From contig NZ_JANLCN010000001.1 of the NCBI RefSeq assembly GCF_024979255.1, forward strand, positions 186,001-250,000: a stretch of 64,000 nucleotides of DNA, read 5' to 3'. The stretch is from Herbiconiux moechotypicola. GTDB taxonomy: Bacteria; Actinomycetota; Actinomycetes; Actinomycetales; Microbacteriaceae. The notes under the pieces are model-generated. The model did not search any database, was not told the origin of the DNA, and worked only from the letters and a program-made list of their open reading frames with translations. A program made the position numbers and the translations under genes. Of this stretch, positions 16,291-24,878 are shown piece after piece. Each line of letters begins with the position of its first letter. Position 1 is the first letter of the stretch.

Positions 16291-18728
16291 GCACGGCGAC
16301 GACGCTCCTCCGGGCGGCCGGCGCGATGCTGCTCACGGTCGTCGCGGCGTTCGCGTGGTGGCCGGTGCACGCCGACGGCGCCTTCGTGCTGCTCGTCTGC
16401 GTGACGGCACCCGCGGCGTCGGCGCTCGCTCTGCTCGCCCGCGTGCGGAGCTGGCCGGCCGTTGCGCTCGGCGGTGCCGGGGTGGCCCTGTGGCTGGTTC
16501 TCGGGGTGCCTCTCGCGGTGCCGTCGCTGGCCCTGGGCAGGGTGCTGCCCACGCCCGAGGGCCTCTTCGAGCTGGCCGCCGGGCTGATCGAGGGGTGGCG
16601 CGGGCTGCTCACCATCGCGCTGCCGGTCGGCGACTACCAGGCGCTGCTCGTGCCGGTGTTCACGCTGGTGCTGGTGAGCGCGCTGATCGCGACCGGTGCG
16701 GCGTTGTCGGAGCGGTGGGCGGTGCTGGCGGTGGTGCCGCCGGCGGCGGTGCTCGTGGAGGGAACGGCCTTCGGAGCATCCGTCGGTCCTGCGCCGGCCG
16801 CCCAGGTCGGGCTGGGAGCAGTGTTCGGCGTGCTGGTGGTGGTGTGGGCCGCTTGGACGGGGACGGCGCGGCGGGGGAACGGATCGGCTCCCGCCGCTCG
16901 GCGGTCGGGCCGGAGGCCAAGGGCGGTGCCGACCGTCGCCGTGGTGGTGGCCGGGGCGGGCGTGGTGGCCGTCGTGGCCGGGCTGTGGTTCTCCGCCGGT
17001 CCGGGCGCCGTGCGGGTCGTCGCGCGCGACGCCGTGGAACCGGGATTCGATGCCGCGGCCATGCCGAGCCCGCTGTCGTCGTTCCGGGCGGGGTTCGTGG
17101 CCGACCGCGCCGAGGCCGTGGAGTTCATGGTGTCGGGGGTGCCGGCGGGCACCAGACTGGCGGTCGCGCGGCTCGACGAGTTCGACGGCGTCGTCTTCCG
17201 GGTGTCCGACGACGACGGACTGGAGCGTGTGACCGGGGCGATCGGCGTCGCTCCTCCAGGTGGATCGACCACCTCGGAAGGCTCCTCCACGGCCGCATCG
17301 TCCTCCTCCTCCGCCGCGATGGCGGTGCAGGTCGAGGACTACACCGGAGCCTTCGTGCCGACCGCGGGCACGCCGGAGGAGGTGCGCTTCACGGGCGAGC
17401 GCGCCCAGAGCCTCCAGAACGGTGTCTACAGCGATTCCGAGCTCGCCACCGTCGCCGTCGCCGTCCCGCTCGGTTCCGGGGACGGCTACACCCTGGTCTA
17501 CTCACCGGCCGAGCGGGCCGCTCCGGTGGGCCGTGAGCTCGCCACCCTCACTCCGGGGATGCCGGGAGCGACCGATCCGGGCACTCCCGACGACTCGGTG
17601 GTTCCGGCCGCCGTGGGCGCCCGCCTGGCCGAATGGGCACCCGCCGACGCGGCACCGGGTCTCCGCCTCGAGGGCATCGTCGCCGGGTTGCGGTCGGGGT
17701 ACGTCTCCCACGGGCAGGCGGGTGAGCCCGCCAGCCGCTCCGGTCACAGCACGGCACGGCTGCAGCAGCTGCTCACCGACTCCCCGATGCTCGGCGATGC
17801 CGAGCAGTACGCGGCAGCGGGCGCACTCCTGGCACGCGCCGCGGGATTTCCCGCGCGCGTGGTGGTGGGGTATGTGGTGCCCCGACCGGGTGAGGAGGGA
17901 GACGTGCCGGGCGGGACGGTCGCCGGGGAGGGGGCGGCGACGGATGCGCGCGGCGCGGCGACGGATGCGAGCGGTGCGGCGATGGATGCGAGCGGTGCGG
18001 CGACGGATGCGCGCAGTGCGGCGACCGCGGCGATCGCGGTGCGGGGGCGTGACACCGCCGCGTGGGTCGAGGTGCTCACCCATGAGCAAGGCTGGGTGAC
18101 CCTCGACGTGACTCCCGAGAGTCGTCCTGTTCCCCCCGCCGTCGCCGAGGACGACCCGATCGCGGTCGAGCCGCCCCGCATCGTCGACCCCGCGCCGGAG
18201 CCGGCCGACCGCGGCACCGAACCGTCGGTGACCGCGACCGAGAACGACGACGACTCCCCGCTCCCGCAGACGGAGCCCTGGTGGGGGATCGCGGCCGTCG
18301 TCGCCGGCACCGTTGTCGCGCTGCTGCTGGTCGCCGCGATTCCCTTCATGGTGATCCTTCTGATGAAGCGCGCGAGACGTCGACGTCGGCACCGCGCCCC
18401 GCCGCGCGCCAGTGCCGCTGGGGCGTGGGACGAGCTGATCGACTCGGCGCGCGACCACGGCCTCCCTCCGCCACCGAGGGCGACCCGCCGCGAGAGCGCC
18501 CTTGTGCTGGCCGGCGACTCCGGCGGCGTGCGGCTCGCCGAACGCGTCGACGCCGCAGTGTTCGCTCCCGAGGTGCCCCGGGCCGAGCAGGTCGACGAGC
18601 TCTGGCAGGCCTCCGACCGGGAGCGCCGCGCGCTCGGAGAACATCGATCGCGGTGGGGGCGGCTGAGGGCGGCGCTCTCGACCCGGTCGTTGCGCACGTA
18701 TCATGGCACAGACACGAGAAACGGATAG
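16287..18728 (+). CDS. Transglutaminase-like membrane protein, apparently catalytically dead
   Basis: 813 residues with the TgpA-type layout: several N-terminal membrane segments (within ~1-245), an exported region, a transglutaminase-like core (~480-612), one further membrane segment (~667-690) and an Arg-rich cytoplasmic tail. In the core, the motif GDAEQYAAAGALLARAAGFP has Ala505 where active enzymes carry the nucleophilic Cys, and TAAWVEVL has Ala591 where the His is expected; Asp607 (TLDVTP) remains. Two of three catalytic residues are therefore missing, so a binding or structural role is likelier than crosslinking. A 7-residue repeat (~550-577) is inserted just before the degenerate His motif. 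Confidence 0.87.
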   Translation: MSTATTLLRAAGAMLLTVVAAFAWWPVHADGAFVLLVCVTAPAASALALLARVRSWPAVALGGAGVALWLVLGVPLAVPSLALGRVLPTPEGLFELAAGLIEGWRGLLTIALPVGDYQALLVPVFTLVLVSALIATGAALSERWAVLAVVPPAAVLVEGTAFGASVGPAPAAQVGLGAVFGVLVVVWAAWTGTARRGNGSAPAARRSGRRPRAVPTVAVVVAGAGVVAVVAGLWFSAGPGAVRVVARDAVEPGFDAAAMPSPLSSFRAGFVADRAEAVEFMVSGVPAGTRLAVARLDEFDGVVFRVSDDDGLERVTGAIGVAPPGGSTTSEGSSTAASSSSSAAMAVQVEDYTGAFVPTAGTPEEVRFTGERAQSLQNGVYSDSELATVAVAVPLGSGDGYTLVYSPAERAAPVGRELATLTPGMPGATDPGTPDDSVVPAAVGARLAEWAPADAAPGLRLEGIVAGLRSGYVSHGQAGEPASRSGHSTARLQQLLTDSPMLGDAEQYAAAGALLARAAGFPARVVVGYVVPRPGEEGDVPGGTVAGEGAATDARGAATDASGAAMDASGAATDARSAATAAIAVRGRDTAAWVEVLTHEQGWVTLDVTPESRPVPPAVAEDDPIAVEPPRIVDPAPEPADRGTEPSVTATENDDDSPLPQTEPWWGIAAVVAGTVVALLLVAAIPFMVILLMKRARRRRRHRAPPRASAAGAWDELIDSARDHGLPPPPRATRRESALVLAGDSGGVRLAERVDAAVFAPEVPRAEQVDELWQASDRERRALGEHRSRWGRLRAALSTRSLRTYHGTDTRNG
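17934..18017 (+). repeat. In-frame 21-base tandem repeat in the transglutaminase-like gene
   Basis: Four copies of a 21-base unit start at 17934, 17955, 17976 and 17997, with a decaying fifth copy. Each encodes a seven-residue Ala-rich block of the type AATDARG. The unit length is a multiple of three, so copy changes keep the frame. Confidence 0.85.
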
Positions 18729-18732
18729 ACCA

Positions 18733-19467
18733 GTGAAGTGCAGAACCTGCGGCACGTCTCTGACCGCCGGAGCCCTGCTCTGCGGCGAGTGCGGAACCTC
18801 CGTCATCGCCCCTCGTCCCACCCTCGGCGACACCGCCCACCATGACCGGGCCGCCCTCCGCGCTGCTCTGCGCCGGCCCGCCCCTGCCGCGCCGGTGGCA
18901 CCGCCCGCCGCCGTGACCCCACCCGCTCCCGCGCCCGCACCGCAGGCGCCCGCCGTACCTGGGGTGCCCGCCGAACCGCAGTCGCCCGCACCGCAGGCGT
19001 CCCCCGCGCCGCAGGCGCCCGCCGCACCTGGGGTGCCCACCACCATCACCACCCGACGCGCCGCCCGGGCCGCGGCCCGCGCATCCGCACCCACCCCCCG
19101 CGACGACCGCGCCGTGCACCACCTCCGCTTCAGCACGGGCGAGAGCATCCGCGTCGCAGGCTCCGGCCTCGTGGGCCGCAGCCCGTCGCCCGCCGACGGT
19201 GAGACCCTCGACTACCTCGTGCAACTCGTCGACCCTGCACGCAGCGTCTCCAAGACCCACCTCGAGTTCGCCGTCGACGGCGACGACTTCTGGGTCCGTG
19301 ACCGCGACTCGACGAACGGCACCCGAGTGCTCCCGCCCGTCGCAGGTGACCAGGGCGGCACGACGCCCCCCGGCACCACACCCCTCGATCTCGCCCCCGG
19401 CACCTGGCACCGCATCCCGCGCGGCACCCGAGTCGAACTCGGCGACCAATGGTTCGATCTCTCCTGA
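18733..19467 (+). CDS. Zinc-ribbon FHA-domain protein, last gene of the kinase operon
   Basis: 244 residues from the GTG at 18733, four bases after the preceding stop; an in-frame ATG at 18703 would overlap that gene and is less likely because the zinc ribbon (CRTC...CGEC) starts right at the GTG. A Pro/Ala-rich low-complexity linker (~55-105) leads to a C-terminal FHA domain (~130-244) with VGRSPSP, SVSKTHLEF and DRDSTNGTRV. FHA domains bind phosphothreonine, so it is a likely substrate or reader of the operon's kinase. This layout recalls GarA-like FHA adaptors but with a zinc ribbon in place of the phosphorylated tail. Confidence 0.87.
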   Translation: MKCRTCGTSLTAGALLCGECGTSVIAPRPTLGDTAHHDRAALRAALRRPAPAAPVAPPAAVTPPAPAPAPQAPAVPGVPAEPQSPAPQASPAPQAPAAPGVPTTITTRRAARAAARASAPTPRDDRAVHHLRFSTGESIRVAGSGLVGRSPSPADGETLDYLVQLVDPARSVSKTHLEFAVDGDDFWVRDRDSTNGTRVLPPVAGDQGGTTPPGTTPLDLAPGTWHRIPRGTRVELGDQWFDLS

Positions 19468-19500
19468 GACCTCCTGAGACCTCCTGAACCCCCCTGAGAC
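19461..19500 (+). repeat. 10-base tandem repeat containing a stop codon
   Basis: Four copies of CTCCTGAGAC (the third and fourth diverged) run from 19461 to 19500. The first copy contains the TGA that ends the FHA gene; the others extend the intergenic region. Confidence 0.9.
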
Positions 19501-19535
19501 CTTCGCGCCTCGTCTGAGCCTTCACCACCCCACCG

Positions 19536-19582
19536 ACGAAATCGAAGGTCATTCCACCGTTTCGGCACGGATTTCGTAAAGT
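19536..19582 (+). promoter_or_regulatory. Inverted repeat and possible promoter upstream of the polyamine transporter
   Basis: ACGAAATC (19536-19543) is repeated inverted as GATTTCGT (19570-19577), centre to centre 34 bases, in an AT-richer pocket. TAAAGT (19577-19582) could be a -10 box. An operator for an amine-responsive regulator, such as the AsnC protein at 4385, is possible but unproven. Confidence 0.35.
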
Positions 19583-19618
19583 CTTTGTTTCAGAATGGCT
19601 ACTTTCGCCGTTCGTGCT

Positions 19619-19671
19619 GGTGCATCCGACCACCGCCGTGCCAGGATCGGTGCACCCAGAACAGGTGCACC
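19619..19671 (+). promoter_or_regulatory. Three GGTGCA(C/T)C boxes in the polyamine transporter leader
   Basis: GGTGCATC at 19619 and perfect palindromes GGTGCACC at 19649-19656 and 19664-19671 are spaced 30 and 15 bases apart, between the presumed promoter and the ATG at 19694. Regular half-helical-turn spacing suggests a protein-binding array or attenuating structure. Confidence 0.4.
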
Positions 19672-19693
19672 AGACCAGAGGAGACAGCGAGAG

Positions 19694-20917
19694 ATGCCTT
19701 TGAAGCCGCCTACCGATCCGATGATCATCCAGGCCATCCGCCACTCCCAGGCGTTGCAGCGCGCCCGTGCCCTCACCCTCTCGCGGCGCGGCTTCATCGG
19801 GGCGGCCGGATTCGGCGCCACGGCGCTGGCGCTCGCCGCCTGTTCGGGTGAACAGCGCACCCTCACCCCCGCCAAAGACCTCTCCGCCACCGAGAAGACC
19901 CTCACCTGGGACAACTGGCCCGCCTACATGGACGAGGACGACGACGGCAACTACCCCACCCTCATCGGCTTCCAGGACGAGACCGGCATCGAGGTCACCT
20001 ACAACGTCACCGTCGACGACAACAACAGCTACTACGCCAAGGTCAAAGACCAGCTGGCGCTCGGGCAGGACATCGGCGCCGACACGGTCTGCCTCACTGA
20101 CTGGATGGTCGCCCGCCTGGTGCGCCAGGGCTACCTCCAGGAGCTCGACCACGCGAACATCCCCAACATCGCCAACCTCGCCGAGGCCTTCGCGAACCCC
20201 GACTTCGACGAGGGCCGCACGCACTCGCTGCCGTGGCAGGGCGGCTTCGCCGGCATCTGCTGGAACAAGGAGAAGGTGCCGGGCGGCCTCGCGAGCGTCG
20301 ACGACCTGTGGAACTCCGAGCTCAAGGGCCGCGTCGGCGTGCTGAGCGAGATGCGCGACACCATGGGCCTCATCATGCTGAGCCAGGGCACCGACATCAC
20401 CGGCGAGTGGGGAGACGACGAGTTCGCCAACGCGATGGATGCGTTCACCCAGCAGGTCGAAGACGGCCAGATCCGCAACATCAAGGGCAACGCCTACCTC
20501 AACGACCTGCAGTCGGAGGACACCTACGCGGCCATCTGCTGGTCGGGCGACATCACGAGCCTCAACGCCACGGCGGGCGACAAGTGGGAGTTCGCGATCC
20601 CGGATGCGGGCGGCACGCTCTGGAACGACACCTTCATCGTGCCGATGGGCTCGGCCCACAAGGCCAACGCCGAGGCCGTCATGAACTACTACTACGAGCC
20701 CGAGGTCGCCGCCGAGCTCGCCGCCTGGGTGAACTACGTCACCCCGGTGGTGGGCGCCAAGGAGGCGATGGACGCCATCGACCCCGACCTCGCGTCGAAC
20801 CAGCTCATCTTCCCCGACGAGGAGACGCTCTCCACGGTGCACGTGTTCCGCACGCTCACCCCGCAGGAGGAGAACGACTACCAGGCCCAGTTCCAGAAGG
20901 TGCTGCTGGGCAGCTGA
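19694..20917 (+). CDS. potD: Spermidine/putrescine ABC transporter substrate-binding lipoprotein
   Basis: 407 residues. The N-terminus has a Tat-type signal ([10 protein letters not shown]) running into a lipobox, LAAC with the lipidated cysteine at residue 50, so it is exported folded and tethered to the membrane. The mature part follows the PotD/PotF pattern ([42 protein letters not shown]). It delivers polyamines to the permeases encoded downstream. The ATG at 19694 is preceded by AGAGGAG ten bases upstream. The stop shares a base with the start of the ATPase gene (TGATG). Confidence 0.9.
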   Translation: MPLKPPTDPMIIQAIRHSQALQRARALTLSRRGFIGAAGFGATALALAACSGEQRTLTPAKDLSATEKTLTWDNWPAYMDEDDDGNYPTLIGFQDETGIEVTYNVTVDDNNSYYAKVKDQLALGQDIGADTVCLTDWMVARLVRQGYLQELDHANIPNIANLAEAFANPDFDEGRTHSLPWQGGFAGICWNKEKVPGGLASVDDLWNSELKGRVGVLSEMRDTMGLIMLSQGTDITGEWGDDEFANAMDAFTQQVEDGQIRNIKGNAYLNDLQSEDTYAAICWSGDITSLNATAGDKWEFAIPDAGGTLWNDTFIVPMGSAHKANAEAVMNYYYEPEVAAELAAWVNYVTPVVGAKEAMDAIDPDLASNQLIFPDEETLSTVHVFRTLTPQEENDYQAQFQKVLLGS

Positions 20918-22125
20918 TGGCCACGTCATCCATCGCGTCGTTCGCCGAGGCGGGGGCCGACCTCGAGCTCGCCGGCATCACCAAGCGCTTCCCGGGCTTC
21001 ACCGCCATCGAAGAGCTCGACCTGTCCATCCCGGCCGGCTCGTTCTTCGCCCTGCTCGGTCCCTCCGGCTGCGGCAAGACGACCACGCTCCGGCTGGTCG
21101 CGGGGCTCGAAGAGCCGACCTCCGGGCGCATCCTCATCGGCGGTGCCGACGTCACGAGCACCAAGCCGTTCCAGCGGCCGGTGAACACCGTGTTCCAGTC
21201 GTACGCGCTGTTCCCGCACATGACGATCCTCGAGAACGTGGCGTTCGGTCTGCGCCGCCGCAAGATCGCGGATGCGGTGGGCAAGGCCCACGAGGCGCTC
21301 AAGCTGGTCGAGCTCGACCACGTCGCGGCTCGTCGCCCCGCCCAGCTGTCGGGCGGTCAGCAGCAACGCGTCGCTCTGGCCCGCGCGATCGTGAACCGCC
21401 CGGCGCTGCTGCTGCTCGACGAGCCGCTCGGCGCGCTCGACCTCAAGCTCCGCCGCCAGATGCAGCTCGAGCTCAAGACCATCCAGACCGAGGTGGGCCT
21501 CACCTTCCTCCACGTCACCCACGACCAGGAGGAGGCCATGACCATGGCCGACACCGTCGCGGTGATGAACAAGGGCCGCATCGAGCAGATGGGCGCGCCC
21601 GAAGAGCTCTACGAGCTGCCGCGCACCGCGTTCGTCGCGAACTTCCTCGGGCAGTCCAACCTCTTCACGGGCGACGTGGTCGCGTCCACCGCCGACCACA
21701 TCACGGTCGACGTGGCGGGTGTCCCCATCGTGGTGCCCCGCAAGCGTGCCCAGAGGCACGCGGGCGAGGTGGCGATCGGCGTGCGCCCCGAGAAGGTGTC
21801 GCTGCTCACGGAGGCCCCCACTCCCGAGGCCGGCCGCAACGTGCTCGGGCCGGGCCGGGTGACGGATGTGTCGTTCTCGGGCGTGAGCACCCAGTACCTC
21901 GTCGAGGTGCCCGGGGTGGGCGAGCTCATCGTGTTCGCTCAGAACATGGTGTTCGGGCCGGTCGTCGCGGTGGGCGCCGAGGTGTGGCTGTCGTGGAACG
22001 CCGAGCACGGCTTCGGTCTCGACGACGATCCCGGCGTGGTGCCCCGCTTCGTGCCCGACGACTCGACCGAGTCGATCGCCATCCAGCGGCGCATCGCGCT
22101 CGAAGAAGAGCTCGAGCAGGCGTAG
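20917..22125 (+). CDS. potA: Polyamine ABC transporter ATPase
   Basis: 402 residues, usual PotA length. Walker [12 protein letters not shown]-loop [12 protein letters not shown], signature [14 protein letters not shown], Walker [12 protein letters not shown] and switch THDQEEAM are all intact; the C-terminal ~150 residues (from ~250, [10 protein letters not shown]) form the TOBE regulatory domain. It powers import by the PotB/PotC-like permeases. The start overlaps the binding-protein stop as TGATG. Confidence 0.95.
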   Translation: MATSSIASFAEAGADLELAGITKRFPGFTAIEELDLSIPAGSFFALLGPSGCGKTTTLRLVAGLEEPTSGRILIGGADVTSTKPFQRPVNTVFQSYALFPHMTILENVAFGLRRRKIADAVGKAHEALKLVELDHVAARRPAQLSGGQQQRVALARAIVNRPALLLLDEPLGALDLKLRRQMQLELKTIQTEVGLTFLHVTHDQEEAMTMADTVAVMNKGRIEQMGAPEELYELPRTAFVANFLGQSNLFTGDVVASTADHITVDVAGVPIVVPRKRAQRHAGEVAIGVRPEKVSLLTEAPTPEAGRNVLGPGRVTDVSFSGVSTQYLVEVPGVGELIVFAQNMVFGPVVAVGAEVWLSWNAEHGFGLDDDPGVVPRFVPDDSTESIAIQRRIALEEELEQA

Positions 22126-22134
22126 GGGAGCGGC

Positions 22135-23046
22135 ATGGCCTTCTCCGCATTCGCGTCGCAGCCCGCGGTCGAGCAGGCGCCGCGCAAGCGCAGCTTCATC
22201 GCGCTGGTGCTGCTCCTGCCCGGCATCCTCTACCTGGTGCTGTTCTTCCTCACGCCGCTGGTGTCGCTCATCATCACGTCGTTCCAGGCACCCGACCTCT
22301 ACGGCGACATCGGCGACTACGTCACGGCCTTCCGCTGGGAGAACTACACCGAGGCGGTGGGGGAGTACTGGCCGCTGATCCTGCGCGCCTTCGGCTACGC
22401 CATCGTCGCGACCGTGCTGGCGCTGGTCATCAGCTACCCGATCGCCTACTTCATCGGGGTGAAGGCCCGGCGCTGGCCGCTGCTGCAGAGCCTCATGCTC
22501 ACGCTCGTGATCGCCCCGTTCTTCATCAGCTTCCTGCTGCGCACCCTGGCCTGGAAGCAGATCATGTCCGACGAGGGCCCGATCGTGCAGGCGCTCAAGG
22601 CCGTGGCCATCCTGCCCTCCGACGGGCACCTCACGGGCACGGCGTTCTCGGTGATCTTCGGTCTCACCTACAACTTCATCCCGTTCATGACGCTCCCGCT
22701 CTACGCCACTCTCGAGCGCCTCGATCTGCGCTACATCGAGGCGGGGGCCGACCTCTACGCGAGCCCGTTCACCACCTTCCGCAAGGTCACCATCCCGCTC
22801 TCGATGCCCGGCATCGTGTCGGGAACGCTGCTCACGTTCATCCCGGCCGCCGGTGACTACATCAACGCCAGCCGCGACTTCCTCGGTTCGGCGTCGACCT
22901 CGATGGTCGGCAACGCGATCGAGGCGAACTTCCTCGTGCTGCAGAACTACCCGGCGGCGGCGGCGCTGTCGATCGTGCTCATGGCGGTCATCCTCATCAT
23001 CGTGGGCGTCTACGTGCGCCGCTCCGGAACGGAGGACCTGGTATGA
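22135..23046 (+). CDS. potB: Polyamine ABC transporter permease 1
   Basis: 303 residues with six predicted membrane segments. The EAA loop that docks on the ATPase reads IEAGADLYASPFTTFRKVTI (~203-222). The long first periplasmic loop (SFQAPDLYGDIGDYVTAFRWENY) is typical of the PotB subunit. It lies nine bases after the ATPase gene and overlaps the next permease by four bases (ATGA). Confidence 0.93.
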   Translation: MAFSAFASQPAVEQAPRKRSFIALVLLLPGILYLVLFFLTPLVSLIITSFQAPDLYGDIGDYVTAFRWENYTEAVGEYWPLILRAFGYAIVATVLALVISYPIAYFIGVKARRWPLLQSLMLTLVIAPFFISFLLRTLAWKQIMSDEGPIVQALKAVAILPSDGHLTGTAFSVIFGLTYNFIPFMTLPLYATLERLDLRYIEAGADLYASPFTTFRKVTIPLSMPGIVSGTLLTFIPAAGDYINASRDFLGSASTSMVGNAIEANFLVLQNYPAAAALSIVLMAVILIIVGVYVRRSGTEDLV

Positions 23047-23840
23047 AGCGCCGCGACGGCCTCGGCCTGGGCATCTACACCGTCATCGCGCTGGTGTTCC
23101 TGCTCATCCCGATCGCCTACACCTTCGTGTTCTCGTTCAACGACTCGGGCAAGCTCAACATCGCCTGGCAGGGGTTCACCTTCGACAAGTGGCTCACCGT
23201 CTGCAGCGTGCAGGGGCTGTGCGAGGCTTTCGCGAACAGCATCATCGTCGGCCTCGTGGCGACGGTGCTCGCCACGGCGCTCGGCACGCTCATCGCGATC
23301 GCGCTCGTGCGCTACCGGTTCCGTGCGCGGTCGGCCATCAGCCTGCTGCTGTTCCTGCCGATGGCGACCCCCGAGGTGGTGCTCGGCGCCGGTCTGGCGG
23401 CGCAGTTCCTCACGGTGGGGGTGGAGAAGGGGCTCGGCACCATCATCCTGGCCCACACCATGTTCTGCATCAGCTTCGTGGTGGTGACGGTGAAGGCGCG
23501 CGTGGCGTCGCTCGACCCGGCGCTCGAGGAGGCGGGGCGCGACCTCTACGGCTCGCCCGGCCAGGTGTTCTGGCGGGTCACCTTCCCGCTGCTCATTCCG
23601 GGCATCGCGGCGGCGGCGCTGCTGTCGTTCGCGCTGAGCTTCGACGACTTCATCATCACGAACTTCAACTCCGGGTCGGTCAACACCTTCCCGAAGTTCA
23701 TCTACGTGGCCGCCGCGAGGGGTATCCCGGCGCAGGTGAACGTGATCGCCTCGGCGGTGTTCCTGCTCGCGATCGTGCTCGTGATCGTGGCCCAGGTGTC
23801 GCGGGCCGCCCGCGAGAAGCGGCTGGCGCGGCTCGGCTGA
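23043..23840 (+). CDS. potC: Polyamine ABC transporter permease 2
   Basis: 265 residues, six membrane segments, PotC-type. The EAA motif is LEEAGRDLYGSPGQVFWRVT (~161-180). Together with the PotB-like subunit it forms the transmembrane channel. It is the last gene of the transporter operon and ends 28 bases from the convergent asparaginase gene; no hairpin terminator is evident between them. Confidence 0.93.
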   Translation: MKRRDGLGLGIYTVIALVFLLIPIAYTFVFSFNDSGKLNIAWQGFTFDKWLTVCSVQGLCEAFANSIIVGLVATVLATALGTLIAIALVRYRFRARSAISLLLFLPMATPEVVLGAGLAAQFLTVGVEKGLGTIILAHTMFCISFVVVTVKARVASLDPALEEAGRDLYGSPGQVFWRVTFPLLIPGIAAAALLSFALSFDDFIITNFNSGSVNTFPKFIYVAAARGIPAQVNVIASAVFLLAIVLVIVAQVSRAAREKRLARLG

Positions 23841-23867
23841 GGAGGGCGTGCGGCGCGCGCGCTGCGC

Positions 23868-24878
23868 TCAGAACGAGGTGCGGATGCTGCCCACGATGCT
23901 CGCGCCGCCGTGGGTGTCGAGGTCGAGCAGCGGTGTCATGCCGGCGAGCTGCTCCTCGCTGATCGAACCGTGACGGGCGAGCAGCGTGAGCGCTACGAGC
24001 GACGCGGCGCGAAGGCTCCCGTCGAGCATCTTGACCGCCACGGAGGCGCCGTCGGGCGTCGCCATCACCATGACGCCCTCGGCCCCCAGCTTCGCCACCA
24101 CGCCGAGACGATCGATCACGACGGTGTTCGCGCGTCCAGGCCCGTCGATGGCCCAGCCCTGGGCGAGGATGCTGTCGGTCAGCTGCTTCGCCGGCCCCCC
24201 GGTGGCCCTCCGGATGCGTCCGATGCCCCGCGCGAGCGCCACGAGCGACATCGCGTGCACCGGTGCCCCGCATCCGTCGACCCCGGTGTGAACGATCGGC
24301 TCGCCGGTCTCGCGCTCCACCACCGCGGCGATGCGCTGCTGCAGCGGATGCGCGGGGTCGAGATAGGTGGTGGTGCTCCAGCCGTTCTGCACGCAGGCGT
24401 AGAGCATCGCGGCGTGCTTGCCCGAGCAGTTCATGTAGACGGGGGAGCGGCCTCCGTGCGCGCGACCGACCGCGTCGCGCGCGGCCGAGTCGCCCGGCCA
24501 GTCGGGCGGGCAGCCGAGGTCGTCGACCCCGAGCCCGGCGAGGGCGAGGATGGACTCGACCACCTCCACGTGCGCGGGCGTGGCGGAGTGGCTCGCGGTC
24601 GCGAGTACGGTCTGCACGGGGTCGAGTGAGACCCCCGACTCGAGCACGGCCAGCGCCTGGAACGGCTTCATGCACGAGCGCGGGTACACCGGATGCGCGG
24701 GGGCGCCGAGCGACACCACCACCTCGCCCGCGGGGTCGAGCAGCACCGCCGAGCCGAGGTGGCGCGACTCCACGAAGCCGCTGCGGGTGACGACGGCGAG
24801 CTCGGCGCTCTCCGCCGCCGGAGCGGTGCCGGGTGTCACAGCGCCGGCCGACGTACCCGTCGCGCCCGTCGCGCTCAC
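23868..24878 (-). CDS. L-asparaginase of the AnsA/type II actinobacterial family
   Basis: 336 residues from a GTG that overlaps the gabT stop (GTGA). It belongs to the asparaginase II family (the Rhizobium etli-type, pfam06089), not the E. coli type. A Ser-x-x-Lys pair occurs in RSCMKPFQ, and the conserved blocks MNCSGKHAAML and VDGCGAPVHAMSL carry the family's cysteines and lysine. It would hydrolyse asparagine to aspartate and ammonia. Coupling with GabT places it in nitrogen-source catabolism. No signal peptide is seen, so it is cytoplasmic. Confidence 0.85.
   Translation of the reverse strand: MSATGATGTSAGAVTPGTAPAAESAELAVVTRSGFVESRHLGSAVLLDPAGEVVVSLGAPAHPVYPRSCMKPFQALAVLESGVSLDPVQTVLATASHSATPAHVEVVESILALAGLGVDDLGCPPDWPGDSAARDAVGRAHGGRSPVYMNCSGKHAAMLYACVQNGWSTTTYLDPAHPLQQRIAAVVERETGEPIVHTGVDGCGAPVHAMSLVALARGIGRIRRATGGPAKQLTDSILAQGWAIDGPGRANTVVIDRLGVVAKLGAEGVMVMATPDGASVAVKMLDGSLRAASLVALTLLARHGSISEEQLAGMTPLLDLDTHGGASIVGSIRTSF

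Noticed and set aside
17760-18110. Functional transglutaminase
   Set aside because: The Cys and His positions are both Ala, leaving only the Asp.
20233-20916. In-frame upstream extension of the polyamine ATPase gene
   Set aside because: It overlaps the binding-protein gene and is Arg/Gly/His-rich. The ATG at 20917 gives the normal PotA start.
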